A DNA stretch of 64,000 nucleotides from Himantopus leucocephalus (lineage: Eukaryota > Chordata > Aves > Charadriiformes > Recurvirostridae), in contig RSEF01000004.1 of assembly GCA_003993805.1 (NCBI GenBank), positions 76,844,533 to 76,908,532 of the forward strand, in the 5' to 3' direction. The position numbers and the translations under genes were made by a program. The number at the start of each line of letters is the position of its first letter. Position 1 is the first letter of the stretch. Shown here in pieces: positions 13,323-25,577 of the stretch. The notes beneath the pieces were generated by a model that did not search any database, was not told the origin of the DNA, and was given only the letters and a program-made list of their open reading frames with translations.

Positions 13323-13613
13323 GGAAGCAGTCCTTCATCGCTGAGGTGTGGAAGCAGCCAGGCTCAGAGCTCTTCCACCAGGCAAGCCAGAGTCTGTGTG
13401 CTGTACAATGCTGTGAAACAAGGCAGAGGAAGGTATGTNGGAAGCAGTCCTTCATCGCTGAGGTGTGGAAGCAGCCAGGCTCACACCTCTTCCACCAGGC
13501 AAGCCAGAGTCTGTGTGTGTACAATGCTGTGAAACAAGGAAGAGGAAGGTATGCNGGCAAGCCAGAGTCTGTGTGCTGTACAATGCTGTGAAACAAGGCA
13601 GAGGAAGGTATGT
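13323..13613. repeat. ~116 bp unit in two full copies and one partial, split by single Ns
   Basis: Copy A is 13323-13438, copy B 13440-13554, and a partial copy C 13556-13613 covers the last half of the unit. Single Ns sit at 13439 and 13555. The copies differ at a few positions (for example CAGAGCTC versus CACACCTC, a 1 bp length change in the GTGTG segment, and GGCAGAGG versus GGAAGAGG). Either this is a real minisatellite that the assembler could not resolve, or the same locus was written three times at failed joins. Each copy contains AAG|GTATGT, which resembles a splice donor, but the upstream side has no polypyrimidine acceptor, so I do not call an exon. Confidence 0.85.
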
Positions 13614-16561
13614 GGAAGAGAGGATGAATAGTTAATAGGTCTCATGGCACAGAAGTTGAAGCACAAGAAACAACAATAGCGAGTTTCAGTCCAAGAGTCG
13701 TGAGTGTATTTAGATGCTGAGAGATGCAGTTTAAACACATAGTGCGCGGCATAAGTTTGAAGGGCTTTTGGAAAACATGCCATGAACATTAAACCTGTGA
13801 CCTTTTCTAAAGCAATATAAAAGTTTGGCTCTGCTCCTTATTTATATGCTGTGGATTGAGGCTGCAATTGATAGTGGAACTTTAGTGGAACCAGCATCCA
13901 TTTTGCAATGATGTTAACTTTGGAAAAAATGATTTAATTTCTTCCTTCAAATATGGAAGGATTCATCTCTTTGCTATCTTTATATAGTCAGACATCTGAG
14001 AGTGAAATACTTTTTATATAAACTAACATTTCAAATTAAGCTTCAATGGCTAAAAATGTCTGTTTCTTTCGAATGGAAATCTAGATGCTCCTGGAGAGTC
14101 AGTACGTTTAAAAACATCAACTACAACATGGCCCTTCAAAGAACAAATCTTAGTAGGATTCCTAATTAAAGTACAAACCTGAATTTAAACAGAAGCCTAT
14201 ACATCATTTGAAACTTTTCTTTTATCACTACGTTTTTCACTTTGCTCCAGCAGTGAGCTGAATGGCAAGCTGTCAAGATAAAAAGTAACACCAGATCCTA
14301 AGGACAAACTGATATAAAGATTGATTTAATAACTCAATACTCCTCTATAATTTTCCAGAGTTTTAGGGATTATTTTATATGTGTATATAATTTTATCTAT
14401 ATTTTAACAACCAACTTCAGTTAAAATAAAATTAACTTCTTGTGCCTTTTATCTTCCTCTCAACTATATTTTCTACGATATCAATATCTTGTGGTATTAA
14501 TAGTGTCTATTTCCTTGCTAATTCAGTCTTTTTGGTTAATTCATATGATTAATTCATTTTGCCTGATTGCAGAATATCCACATTTTAGAAATATGGGTAC
14601 TTCAAATAAAATTTACATTTCTGAGTTCCTTTTAAAAGTATTGCACTTACTCTATTGCTTGTATATTTTCTCCTATAGAAATTCTATCCCTATGTATCTG
14701 GAACATGTAACATACGGAACATAGAACATACAACTTTTCCTGCATGACATTGAGTATGTTGACATTAATGAAATAAAATAATTCCACACGTGGTTTCTCA
14801 TATTCTTCGATAGTTAATGTTCCTCTCTAGATTTCAGTAGCAAGATAGAAGCTATTGAAAATCTTCTTATAACCTGAAAGAAACCCTTTTAGAAAGCAAG
14901 CTTGCTGCATGTTCTGCAGTTGTAATTTCATAGGAGGTAATGTCTTAAGAAGGATGTCCGATTTCACCCAGTGTGGAATTTTGATTTTGAAACATGATTG
15001 TCCCTAGTGACATACAGTTGAGTTTTTAGTGTTTAGAAATTTAATGTTACATGTAATAAAAGTTAGGTACCTACTTGAGAGTCAGTCATCTTTGCACACA
15101 GAAATCAATAAAACTTTTTTTTTTTATTAATTTGCCACCTTAGTCTTGGAAATGTCTGCTGAGGTAGCTGGGAAAAGAAACTAAAGCTGAAAAATGGCAG
15201 AAAGTGGGGAGAAGAAAAATTATTTTTCAGAAAGATAATGACTGTAAACCAAGAGGAGGAAGGTTGGAACTGGTTGAACTGGGGGACCTGGGAGACTGAC
15301 TGAAAAGATTAGGTGGAAGGTTTAGAAGGGTCTGCTTAGGAAAGAGAACATGACCTGGAGGCTGGGTAGGAAAGGGAAAATTGGCCAGGCTGTTTTGCAT
15401 ATGTAAATTAAAAGGGAATTTAATTCTTGGAACACCTCGACTGTAAGGGAATCACCCCAATTAGATCAACAGCTAGAAGGTGGTAAATAGTAGATTGTTC
15501 AGAAATTGGGGTAAGAAGAACAGAAGAGAATAAGGCAGAACAGGAGTATACGTTAAATAATGCTGCTGTACATTAAATTATGGAAGTTATTCTGATCATT
15601 AAAAAATAAGGCTCTGCAAAATCTGCAGGTGTAAGGCTATTCTCTATTGACGAATCCATGCTTTTTAATGTATTAACGGGTGTTTTAAGACGCCTATATA
15701 AAACATTATGCATGGAAACCCCTTTTTATGATTGTTTGGAGAGCTCTAGTCTGATTTAATGAAATAACCTTAATTACATATCCATATGCTCGATCTCATT
15801 TATAAACAGTGGAGAGGAGAAAAAAAAGGCATTTTTTGCTGCTGATACTGCTATTGTTGTTATCGCCTGCTGCTGTGGGTATCGCTGAAGCAGTTAGTTC
15901 CCTTCTTTCCTTCTGTACTACAGTATGTTAATTCCTGGAATGCACTCTCTGTTCTGATGTGTATTTGGTAAACCCAATAGCCTGCTTGCAACACTTGCTT
16001 ATGAAAACATGTTTCTAAAGATCTATGGATGCAATAAAAGCACGTCTGGCATCTAATACTCGCACACACTTCTGTACCCCTGTTTTTCTTGAATATAGTC
16101 CTTTTAAAAAAAACCAAGCCAGAAGCACACAAATAAACACAAACCATAGGTACCTATGTGGAAATGGGTTGTATCTTTGTGAAAGAATAGGTGGGTTAAT
16201 TTAGCAACATCCCTCCTAAAAAAAAAAATATAAAAAATTAAGCGTTTGCCTGATTATTCAGTGGGATTTGCAATTTGAAAGTTTAATAGGAATGCAGTCA
16301 CGTACTTGGTTTGGTTGGAAAATTCCTCACTCTTTTGCAGACTTTGATCTTAAACCTAGACTTTCTTTGAACCAAAAGTGCTGGAACGTGAAAATAATGC
16401 TTCTACATTTTTTTTTTTTTATTTCTAAGTGGTGTGGCCGGGGAAACACTACAAGTCTGTTCTTGCATGCTTTTCTTTCCCATTCTGCATGTTTCAAAGC
16501 ATATCACCTCCATCATCTTTACTGAGCTGTTTCCTGACAGGAACAGACGAACCAAATACAG
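13614..16561. other. Unique sequence, no gene recognised
   Basis: No supported gene. Contents: an A/G-rich segment around 15170-15410, poly-T tracts near 15115-15125 and 16409-16421, and an A-rich run near 16217. The open frame at 14440-14724 (+) has the Leu/Ile/Phe-rich look of AT-rich chance frames. Confidence 0.55.
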
Positions 16562-17620
16562 TATCAAAGAATAACTTAGTTTTGGAAGGGAAGTTTGGAG
16601 GGCATCTAGTCCAATCTCGTTTAAGCAGATCAGGTAACTCTGTGCCATGCTTGTTTAAGTCCTGATCACCTCCAAAGATTCCACAGCCTCTCTGGGCAAC
16701 CTCTTAGAGTATTTGAACACCCTTGTGCTACAAGAAAAATCCTTTCCCTGTATCAAATCGTGTTCCTTGCTTCTTGGCCTTTTGCTGTGCACCTCTGGGA
16801 AGAGTCTGACTCTGTCTTCACTGTATTCTCTGGTCAAATATTTGTAGGCAGCAATAAAGTCTACCCTGAGCCTTTTATTCTCCCGGCTGAACTGATCCAG
16901 TTCCCTCAGGGTCTTCCCATATATACAACGCTACAGTCCTTGACCATCTTGGTGGCCATCCTTTTGGCTCTTTCCTGTATATTAATATCCTTCTTTTACT
17001 GGAGAGCCCAAAATTGGACACAGCAGTACAGATAGTGTTTCATAGAGGGGAAGGATCACTTCCCTGGATTTGTTGGCTATACTCCTCCTAATACAGCCCA
17101 GGATGTGGTTGGCCTTCTCTGCTGCAAGGGCCACTGCTAACTCATGTTCAGCTTGTTGACAAGCCAGATCCCCAGGTCCCTTTTTACAGAGCTGTTTCCC
17201 GTATAGTCGGTCCTCAGCTTGTACTGTTGCATGGGGTTGTTGCATCCTGGATGCAGGACTTGGCATTTCCTTTTAATGAACTTCATGTCACTATTTCTCC
17301 ACCCTGTCCGAGTTCCTCTGAAGAGCAGCTCTGAGGTACAACATGTTGACTGTTCCCCTCAATTTGGTGTTGTCTGCAAACTTCCACCAATTTGGTGATA
17401 AACTGGGAAAGAGGGTGTCAAAGGCCTTGTTAAAGTCAAGGTATACCATATCCATTGCCCTCCCCGTGACCACAGTACCACTCAGCACAGACACCACGCA
17501 GCATAGATAGCAATAGTTTATCAGAAGGGAGTTGTCCTTGGTAAACCCGTACCGGCTGCCCCCAGTTGCCCTCTTACTCTTCATCAATTTAGAAATGGCT
17601 TCTAAGACTTTTTGCCTGTC
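16562..17620 (-). mobile_element. CR1 LINE, older, internally deleted (antisense to +)
   Basis: CR1 reading on the minus strand. From its upstream side (17620) downward: a reverse-transcriptase piece with VYLDFNKAFDT, the catalytic palm motif A block of CR1 RT. It is followed after only about 10 residues by FADNTKLRG, which corresponds to the catalytic FADDTKL box (the second D is N here). The sequence normally lying between these blocks is missing, so there is an internal deletion. Then come AAEKANHILGCIRRSIANKS and REVILPLYETL (thumb/C-terminal region), and finally LPREAVESLE and the antisense 3' terminus near 16562 (TTGGAAGGG...CATCTAGTCCAA). The reading frame is broken by several shifts and stops. 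Divergence from consensus is clearly higher than for the 4797 and 19397 copies. Non-functional relic. Confidence 0.92.
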
Positions 17621-19395
17621 CTTGGTCACAATGAGGGACAACACATGGAAAAGGAATACAAGAAATAAAGAGAAGGAGCAGTCCGCAGTTGGTTGTGTGT
17701 ATTGATGGGAAAGGAAGCAATATGGAAAGAGAAATCCTCAGTGCTTCACAGTGGAAGAGCGGGAGGAGAAGGAAAGAAGGAAATTCTCTGCAAACTGTCT
17801 GTGTCTCTCCTTTCTCAGGAGGAGACATTAGGCGGTATCGAACCCCTGCTTTGCCCTAAAGTGTTGAAGGAGAGTTTGATGCCCCATCTTGATGGAAAGC
17901 ATGGATATTACCTACTAGGAAAGAGTGAAGAGCAACAGCTCTTGAGTCATTTTTCTTTTCTTAACTTGGATTTCTAAACAATTATATTTTTTTTTAAAGT
18001 ATTTCATATTTATCTAGTGCCTTTACAAACACATGACTGAGCATTTTGTTTCAAACTGAGGAAAGCACACATACATACTCTTATCACAAGATTGCATAAA
18101 GCAGTGTATAGATGTCACTGTCAGAGAATATAATTGTTTTTAAGAGGAGGAAAGCGGTGTCATTTTCTTCCAGCTTTGTAGGCTGACAAGGCATAAGAGC
18201 ACAATAAAAATGGAGATTATCCATTAAAAAGTGGTCTTTAAGGCAGAGAGGGAGAGAAACAAATACCATTTACATTAATTGTTATCTCACTTATACCCAC
18301 AGAAGAAATAGCATCCCATTCTAAAGAAATCAAACAAGCAAAGAGGATAACGTTAGGAACTCTGATCTTCATAAAGAAAGTTTTCTTTTGTTACGTCCTT
18401 CAGTTCCAGAGGACTAAAGAGAAACTTTCTATATATTCAGTAAGAATGAAATGTATCTCATGGGACAGGGACAGAAATCTTAGTCCAAGACTTAAATAGA
18501 ACTTAGGCAGTTCACAAGACTTGTGTGGAGCCCCATGGCAGGTCGATATCTTACCTACTGAAAGGTCAAGCCATTCTGTTTCTTCAATACAAACTACTAA
18601 ATAGGACTGTGTCATTCAGTGGTGTGCCAGAAGTGTAACAGGCTTAATCTAATCGTGATTTGAAATTCCTAGCCATGGTTAACCTTTAAATATTTATTTG
18701 AGCCAGTAATGGATTTCAGTTTCTAATGCCAAAATATGATACGTGCAACAAAGTTTTTGCCTTGGAAATGTAGTCTGAACTTCTTGTAGTTAGAGGTTTA
18801 CAAGAGCGTAAAAATAAGACAGAAATATCCCAAATATCTGAGGGCATTAACATATTAAGCACTCATTTCCCACTAGATACTTGAAAAATCCTACATTGAA
18901 AGTGTTATACATTGCAGTGGTCTAAAGTCCTTAATACACAGTACCAGTCTTGTCCCAAGTTAAATGCCTGGGTCCCTCTGAACAAGTATACAAAGGAAAG
19001 AAGGAATGTGAACTGAAGCTAAACAAAGTAAATCCTGTCCCTTCCTTACCCTCAAACAACACTAAATATCTCTATAAAAAATAAATAAATAATCCAAACC
19101 AACCAAAGAACAAAGCCACATAGTTCCTCTGAATTCTTTTGGGACAATGAGCTTCAAATGAAGTCAGCTCATAGAAAGATTAGGAAGGAATGTAAAAAAG
19201 AACAAGTTATTCCAGTTCCTTTTTTTCCTCGATGGAAATAATAATTTTAAAGTTAAATTATCCTGAAAATCACAAAATATCTCATTCACAATCAAGGATG
19301 GGTGAATTGTGAACGTAAGGCTATATTTACCTCCATTAACTGAAGAGACACCTAACACGAGCATTCAACCTTGCCGTGTCAGTAGCACTGTGCTG
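17621..19395. other. Unique sequence, no gene recognised
   Basis: No supported gene or repeat family. Poly-T near 17986-17996 and a short AAAT tract near 19077-19092. The chance frames on both strands have no recognisable domain. Confidence 0.55.
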
Positions 19396-19396
19396 N

Positions 19397-19583
19397 GGGT
19401 TATCCAACATTGGAATAGGCTGCCCAGGGAGGTGGTGGATTCGCCATCCCTGGAGGTGTTTAAAAAAAGGGTAGACGTGGTACTTGGGGATATGGTTTAG
19501 ATGTGGTTTTGTCAGGTTAGGTTAATGGTTGGACTAGATGATCTGAAAGGTCCCTTCCAACCTTAACAATTCTATGATTCTAT
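19397..19583 (+). mobile_element. CR1 LINE 3' end, cut by an N
   Basis: Starts immediately after the single N at 19396 and is nearly identical to 4879-5065. The frame reads [16 protein letters not shown] and [15 protein letters not shown], the end of CR1 ORF2, followed by the 3' UTR and the octamer end GATTCTAT. Since the homology begins exactly at the N, the upstream part is probably missing from the assembly rather than truncated by retrotransposition. The sequence to the left of the N does not match CR1. Confidence 0.93.
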
Positions 19584-22280
19584 AGTATTTGTTGGTCCAG
19601 GTTTTTAACATTCTAGTAAGAATTTGCAATTTTTGAGGAACTCAAACGCTTTGCTAGCAGGGTCAGATTTTTAAAGGATAGGAGCGGCAGACATGGAAAA
19701 CAAACAAGTAAACAAAACCATTTATAAAATGTGTTAATCTGATGATTTAGTAGTTGTACAGTAACTATTCTCTTTCAGGAATGGGTGAATTGCACATGTT
19801 AAATGCTACAGAGATCCAGAATAAAAGCTTACGCCACAGGTTTTGCCACAGAACGGATAGGAAAGGCTGTATTGTAGGGATGTCATGAAAATGGTATAGC
19901 TTGGATGTTAGACATCAATGGAAAGTCTGAGCAGAAGATGATAGCCCGATTACAGGTCTGAGAGGTTACTGCTCTACACAACCAGAGCATGAGGGAGCAG
20001 AGAGGGGTTGGGAAGTGAAAACATTAAGAGATTAATTTTTTTACACATTAAACTTGAATTCATAGCTAGTCATCCATGAAATCAGAAAGTCAGAAAGATA
20101 AGCCAACATCTTCCTGAAGGTCTTGAAAGAGCAAAGGTAATTTACTAAAACTGTAAAAGATATTAATTTCTTGAGAGGGAGCCAGAAAGAACTTAGAACT
20201 CCTCCATATACGTATTTTTACGTAATTGTATGCTGCTAAAAGTATTCAGGTAAGTATTATATGAATACAAGTTCCACACTTTACAAGTTTGTCCCCCACA
20301 CAGAGATTATATAGTAGCGAGTGGGAATAAAAGGGAGAAATGTTTTACTAGTGTGCAAATTCTTTCATTCACTCTTTCACATATTAAAGTGTTTTTCCCT
20401 TCCTGAGAACATTATTATAGTAATTATTATTAGAGCAACTAATGAATTTTTTCTTTGTGTTATATGAGTGTCTCAAGGCAAATACTTATTTTTATTCCTT
20501 CATGTCAATATTTATACATACCTCAGTCGACAATCAAGGCACTGTGGTGCTAAGCACACTGCTGAAAAACAGTTCTCTCCCTCTGAGAACTGAAGTCAGC
20601 AGCATGCCGTGTGGTAGCATAAAAATAATGAATGAATGTGAATGATGCCTTGTAACCATCCTCCGTTGGCACCAAAACTTTGTCCTTTCCGTTACTGCCT
20701 CCTTAAATCCAACCTGCAGTCCATAAGTGACGGTATCGCGAGAAAGCCAGAAGCCCCCATAGCAACTTGTAAGAACACTGACTGTAGCAACTAATGACCA
20801 TTTCCATGTCTCTTGGTCATTTCCAGACCCAGATAATGTGCCAGGAAACTATTGAAAAGTGAATAAAACAAAGTAAGTTTGAAAAAATAAACAAACAGAA
20901 AANCCCGGAACTAAACATGAGAACTTTGTTTACAATATCTTTCTCTCTTGGAAAATGAAACTTTAAAAGCAAATGCTGTCAGGTTCTTCTGAAGATGAAA
21001 ACACATTACAAGCTTGATTTTGATCATGTACAAGGCCACTCAAGAATGTCTTAAACTGACATGAAAAAGAAGTGTTTCTGTTTTCTTCCTTGTTTTTCTG
21101 CCAGATGAAAAGAATGCTTTATTGTACTGGATGTTAATCTTGGTGAGGAACAGAGGTGTAACTATAATAGATGAACAAGCGACAGCTGATGTGCAGTTTC
21201 AATCCTGCATTTTAATTCTGTTTTTTTCATTTGACTTGAAAACCTAAATGTTATTTCAGTGTCCAGATTTTTTAAAAAATAACAAAGTCTTTTCAGATTC
21301 ATCTATTGTTAGATGCACAACGTTGATAAGTAAATTTAATGTAAACATGTTCGCAAAAGGCTGTGATGAAATTTCATGGTGAGTAAGTGATCTATCTGAT
21401 TGCCTATCGTGGTGTACATCACAGGCATGACCAGGGAGAAGATGTTGGGAGGGAAAATCAGATCCTCATTTCTACAGCGAATAAAATCCCTCATACATCT
21501 TTATCTCTACAGCGAAAGAATGGTGTCTGCTTGAACACTTCTCACTTCCCGCTGTGGATTTAAATGAAAGCGGCATCCTTTGTAGTTTCTTATTTGAGAG
21601 TCAGTCAGTATTATTTAATGCTGGGGAATATCTATGACAAGGCACAGCTGAGACGCCTAGAAAAACATTTACTTTTTCGTTCTACTGGTGTTACTGTGTT
21701 GGTTTTCATGCGCTCGGGAGAACATTAAATAATTTGCCAATGATTGAGTGCTTTATGAGATACTTTTTGTGCTAGAAACATTTCAGATCCAGGTGTTTGT
21801 TGTTTCATGCACATGTTTTTTAGGTGTATTCTCTATTCTTACAGTTAAGATAGATAATATTACAGAAATAATGTAAATTAATTTTCAGTTGATGAACCTT
21901 TTTTAGAGCGTGTGTTCAGCCATCACTTAAAGGTTGTAGAGATTGTATCTGTCCCCCTCAAGTAGCCCTGTAACTGTCCTAGGAGTACACCCCTATAACA
22001 AAAAACTGGGGGGTTTTTGTTTAGCTGTCTTTTGCCATACACAAAGAGACTTGTGGAAGGATATACACAGTTTATGAATTCAGATACCAGTTATTTATCG
22101 GCTGATACAGCAAATAGATAGCTACCACTAACAAGCTACTAGGGTAGGCATCAGTGTGCTCACCACAACCAGCGAGGCACTGGGTGAGTTCTTCAGTCAG
22201 CTGCAGAAAGGTTAGGCTGGAGTGTTGCTTGGCCTCCATTGCTCTATACATTTGCAGCGTATTCCTTCATATTCCTTTTT

Positions 22281-22318
22281 NNNNNNNNNNNNNNNNNNNN
22301 NNNCCCCCCCCCCCCCCC
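22281..22318. other. 23-N gap followed by poly-C (15 C)
   Basis: N at 22281-22303, then 15 C at 22304-22318. The non-standard length of 23 suggests an estimated gap size, and the gap probably reflects failure to sequence through the homopolymer. Confidence 0.95.
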
Positions 22319-24591
22319 AGCAATACTGTTGCTCTTTCAACAATTACATGTCTATGTTTTTACTTTTCTTACCTTGCATGGCATTGGCTTATGGGCTTTC
22401 TAAGACCTTGGCAATGATTTTGTCTGTAAAGTAAACCCAATGGCACATAGTTGTTCTGCACCAAACTTGTTATGAACAAGTTATGAAATCTGGGAAGATT
22501 GCAGCAAAAGCTATGCTGAGACAGAAATTCTGTGTAAGCTGAAACATAGCTTTATCAGTGCGAAAGTTCTGTATTTCCAAAAATATAAGGAAACATTTGT
22601 TTTGTAATAACGAGGAACTATTCTTCTGTTTTAATGTGCAATATATTTGCCTTTATGTTGGATTTCCTAAGAGCAACACAGCCTGACAAACCTGATTAAC
22701 CCAAATATACTTAGACAATCTTAAGAAGTGTCTTAATATTCTTATTATTGCATGGCTCTTAAGCCACAATGAAATGTATTTCATTTAAAATGTGACTGAA
22801 GAATTGAGGGTCTTTTGATTGTTTTTATTTTTAGAACTATAATCGCACATGATAACCATCTTGTAAAAAATATTTGCAGCTGCTTTCTATATTACAATTC
22901 TGAGATTACAAGATTACATACTTACTGTGTAGGATGATTTAATACACAGGCAGAAGCTACATATACACATATAACCAACTATAAATATTTGGAAAATGTA
23001 TTTAATCAGTTAAGATGAAGTTAACCTTTCCAACAATCACTGCTGAGTGTTTGAGCATACCCAATGCAGAAATTCTCAACAATCAAACTTTTATGTCCCC
23101 ATATGCAATAGATGTAGAGAAACATGCTAAGATATCTAATATATGAATATTTTTCCTTCAAAACATATAAAAACTATTTCTACTACCTTCTAATAGGTTT
23201 ATAAAGCCAGTATTATTTTAATCATCTACTATATGAAGGGGTATTCATATATTGCAGTTGTTTTTAATAACTGTGTGTGATAGGATCAATATATATTAGG
23301 ACTGGGTGAAACCTTTTTGTTAAGAAAATGCGTATTTTTGAATTATTCTTTTATTGTTTTTGATGAAGCAAATTATATATTTTATGTTTTGAAAACTTTC
23401 TTCCATGAAATAAAACAGTTGTTAACACGGATAACTTTTGCTATTACTCCACTCATTCATCCAAGGCAAACAATATTATATCTGGTTATTACTGAAAGTT
23501 ATGTCTAAAACTCTTAAAAAAAAAGAGGATACAGATTATAATACTAGGAAATGCAGAAATCATTGATTTCCAAAATGTCACACAGAGAAATATTACTTTC
23601 ACATGGACCGTATCCTGTGTGTTTCAGGACAAGTAGATGTATGTGTCTGTGGCCTTTGAACCAGTTTTACAGTATTTGTCCTGGTTAATACTTACATGTT
23701 CAGTATCTTTATATTTTGAAGCGCCTATATTGTTCACTTCTGCAATAGGAAACTCAGGAAAGCGATTGAATTATGTAAATACAGGCTTGCACTGAGAATT
23801 CATCCTTGTAATTTGTTTTTTAAATTTAATTCTCCTCAGAGGTAACAAAATAAAATCATAAAGTAGATACACAGAAAAATATTCAGATGCCAAACTGAAG
23901 AAAAAACAGAACAAAATGAGAGGTCTTTTGGCAGTATGCACCTCTTAAGTGGCTGCTTTTCAGAAGTTGCTTTGAGAAAAGGGAAATACTTTAAGTCTGA
24001 AGAGATACAAGACAGCACTAGCAAAGTGTAACCTCTGGGCATGTTTAATTGAATAAGAGTAGAGGAGACACTATTGCGTGTCCCCGTTCAGCAAATCCTT
24101 TAAACATTGCTGGGAATTTTTGCTGATTTTTCCCGTTTGATGCGGTAAACATCCATTACACATTAAAAGAGTACACAAATATGCCACTGATCCTCTGGTC
24201 CTTGATAAGGTGCCAGCCCCTCAGTATCAGCATTTGCATAAACAGCTGGAGTTTTTCTGGAGCTGTTCCTATCACGTAGCTGGACGCCTTCCTGATTGTT
24301 TGTACTTCATCATATCTCCAATGAGCTAGCTTGTTTGTGATATATCTGAAAACTTCATAGAAAGAAATGGATACAGTCTTTAATCGTAGTTAATTTAAGC
24401 AGACTTCAAGATAAATTTAATAGGGAGGATGGTCTGGAGCATGAAGAATCAGCTGTTCTCTACATTTTCATAGGTTTACTAACAGACACGGGGAGATCTC
24501 GAGATTATAGTAATCTGTTCTTTTCCCTAACAGAGTTATTATATGTGTCAGGGGTTTAAGTTGTTCTCCAGCGAGGGCGGGGGGAGAGAAA

Positions 24592-24692
24592 AGTATATTT
24601 GCTAATAAATTAAAAGTTTCTTAGTACTAAAATGACAAAGTTTGAAGTATATTTCCTAATCAACTAAAAGTTAGTACTAAAAGCACAAAGTT
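24592..24692. repeat. Diverged tandem duplication, period ~54 bp
   Basis: Both units follow the order AGTATATTT, CTAAT, TAAAAG, TTAGTACTAAAA, CACAAAGTT-like. Copy 1 runs 24592-24645 and copy 2 24646-24692, with several substitutions and a small deletion in copy 2. It is an old local duplication. Confidence 0.75.
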
Positions 24693-25508
24693 AGTAAGAT
24701 GGATATGACTATGTATGAAAAGGATTTGCATATTAAGAGACATTGCTTACTTTAGAAGAAATTACAGCAGTGTAGAAGCAATTCTTCTTTCCTAATTTCA
24801 TGTTCCATTATCTATGGAGCAGGTAGTATTTTTGTTCTCATTCCTTTATATTTGATCAGAGTCTGTATGACAGATTTATGCTTTGGGAATATGAGTATAA
24901 GATAGTCTATAATGGACCATACTATACACGGAGTGTTTTTTGATAGTCTCTGATGATCCACAAAAGTCAATGTTGCATGATCTCAAATTGAAAGAAAGAT
25001 AAAGCTATTTTAAAATTACTTATCTTTATTTTCCCAGCTTTATTAGAGAGCTGTCACATTATGCAAGGTTAACAAGATGAATACCCTCTATCCTTAATTC
25101 AGATTACAATAAAAATGTATAAAAGTACAAGGAATGTAAGTAAACTGTTTTGTAACAGTAGCCTTCATTACTCATAAATAAAAACAATGTAACTCTATTT
25201 GGGCAAATCAAAGCAGTGTATTTTGGGAGTGTTTCAGAAGCTGGAGAACCCTATTTTAAATAAATAAATACTTGGACCAAGAACAAAACCTCCAGAAGCC
25301 GGGAACAAACAGTTAGAGGACGGTTAAGAGATCTCCTAAAAAAGATGATATTTAATGACACTGAGGTTCAAAAGAATATGCATGAGAAAAATAGGAATAT
25401 GAAATGTTTAAACCAAACTAGAGAAAACAAATTTAAAATGGCTTTAATAAAAAAAAAAGATTTATTATGGCTAAGGGGAGTATCAGTTTATCATAGTTTA
25501 TTGGATTT

Positions 25509-25577
25509 GGTCATATCATTTAATATATGACCATATGATTTAATATATATAAGTCATGTGACCATGACAAATATGGA
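25509..25577. repeat. Short tandem and palindrome cluster
   Basis: CATATCATTTAATATATGAC (25512-25531) is followed directly by a near copy (25532-25551). GGTCATAT (25509-25516) pairs with ATATGACC (25525-25532), and GTCATG-TGAC-CATGAC follows near 25553-25568. It is a small AT-rich structure-prone patch. Confidence 0.7.

Noticed and set aside
13289..13596. Open frames across the ~116 bp repeats
   Set aside because: The frames are repeats of the same unit joined through Ns and are present on both strands; no independent coding evidence.
15170..15410. A/G-rich segment as a possible old transposon
   Set aside because: No termini, no similarity to a family I know and no second copy in the window.
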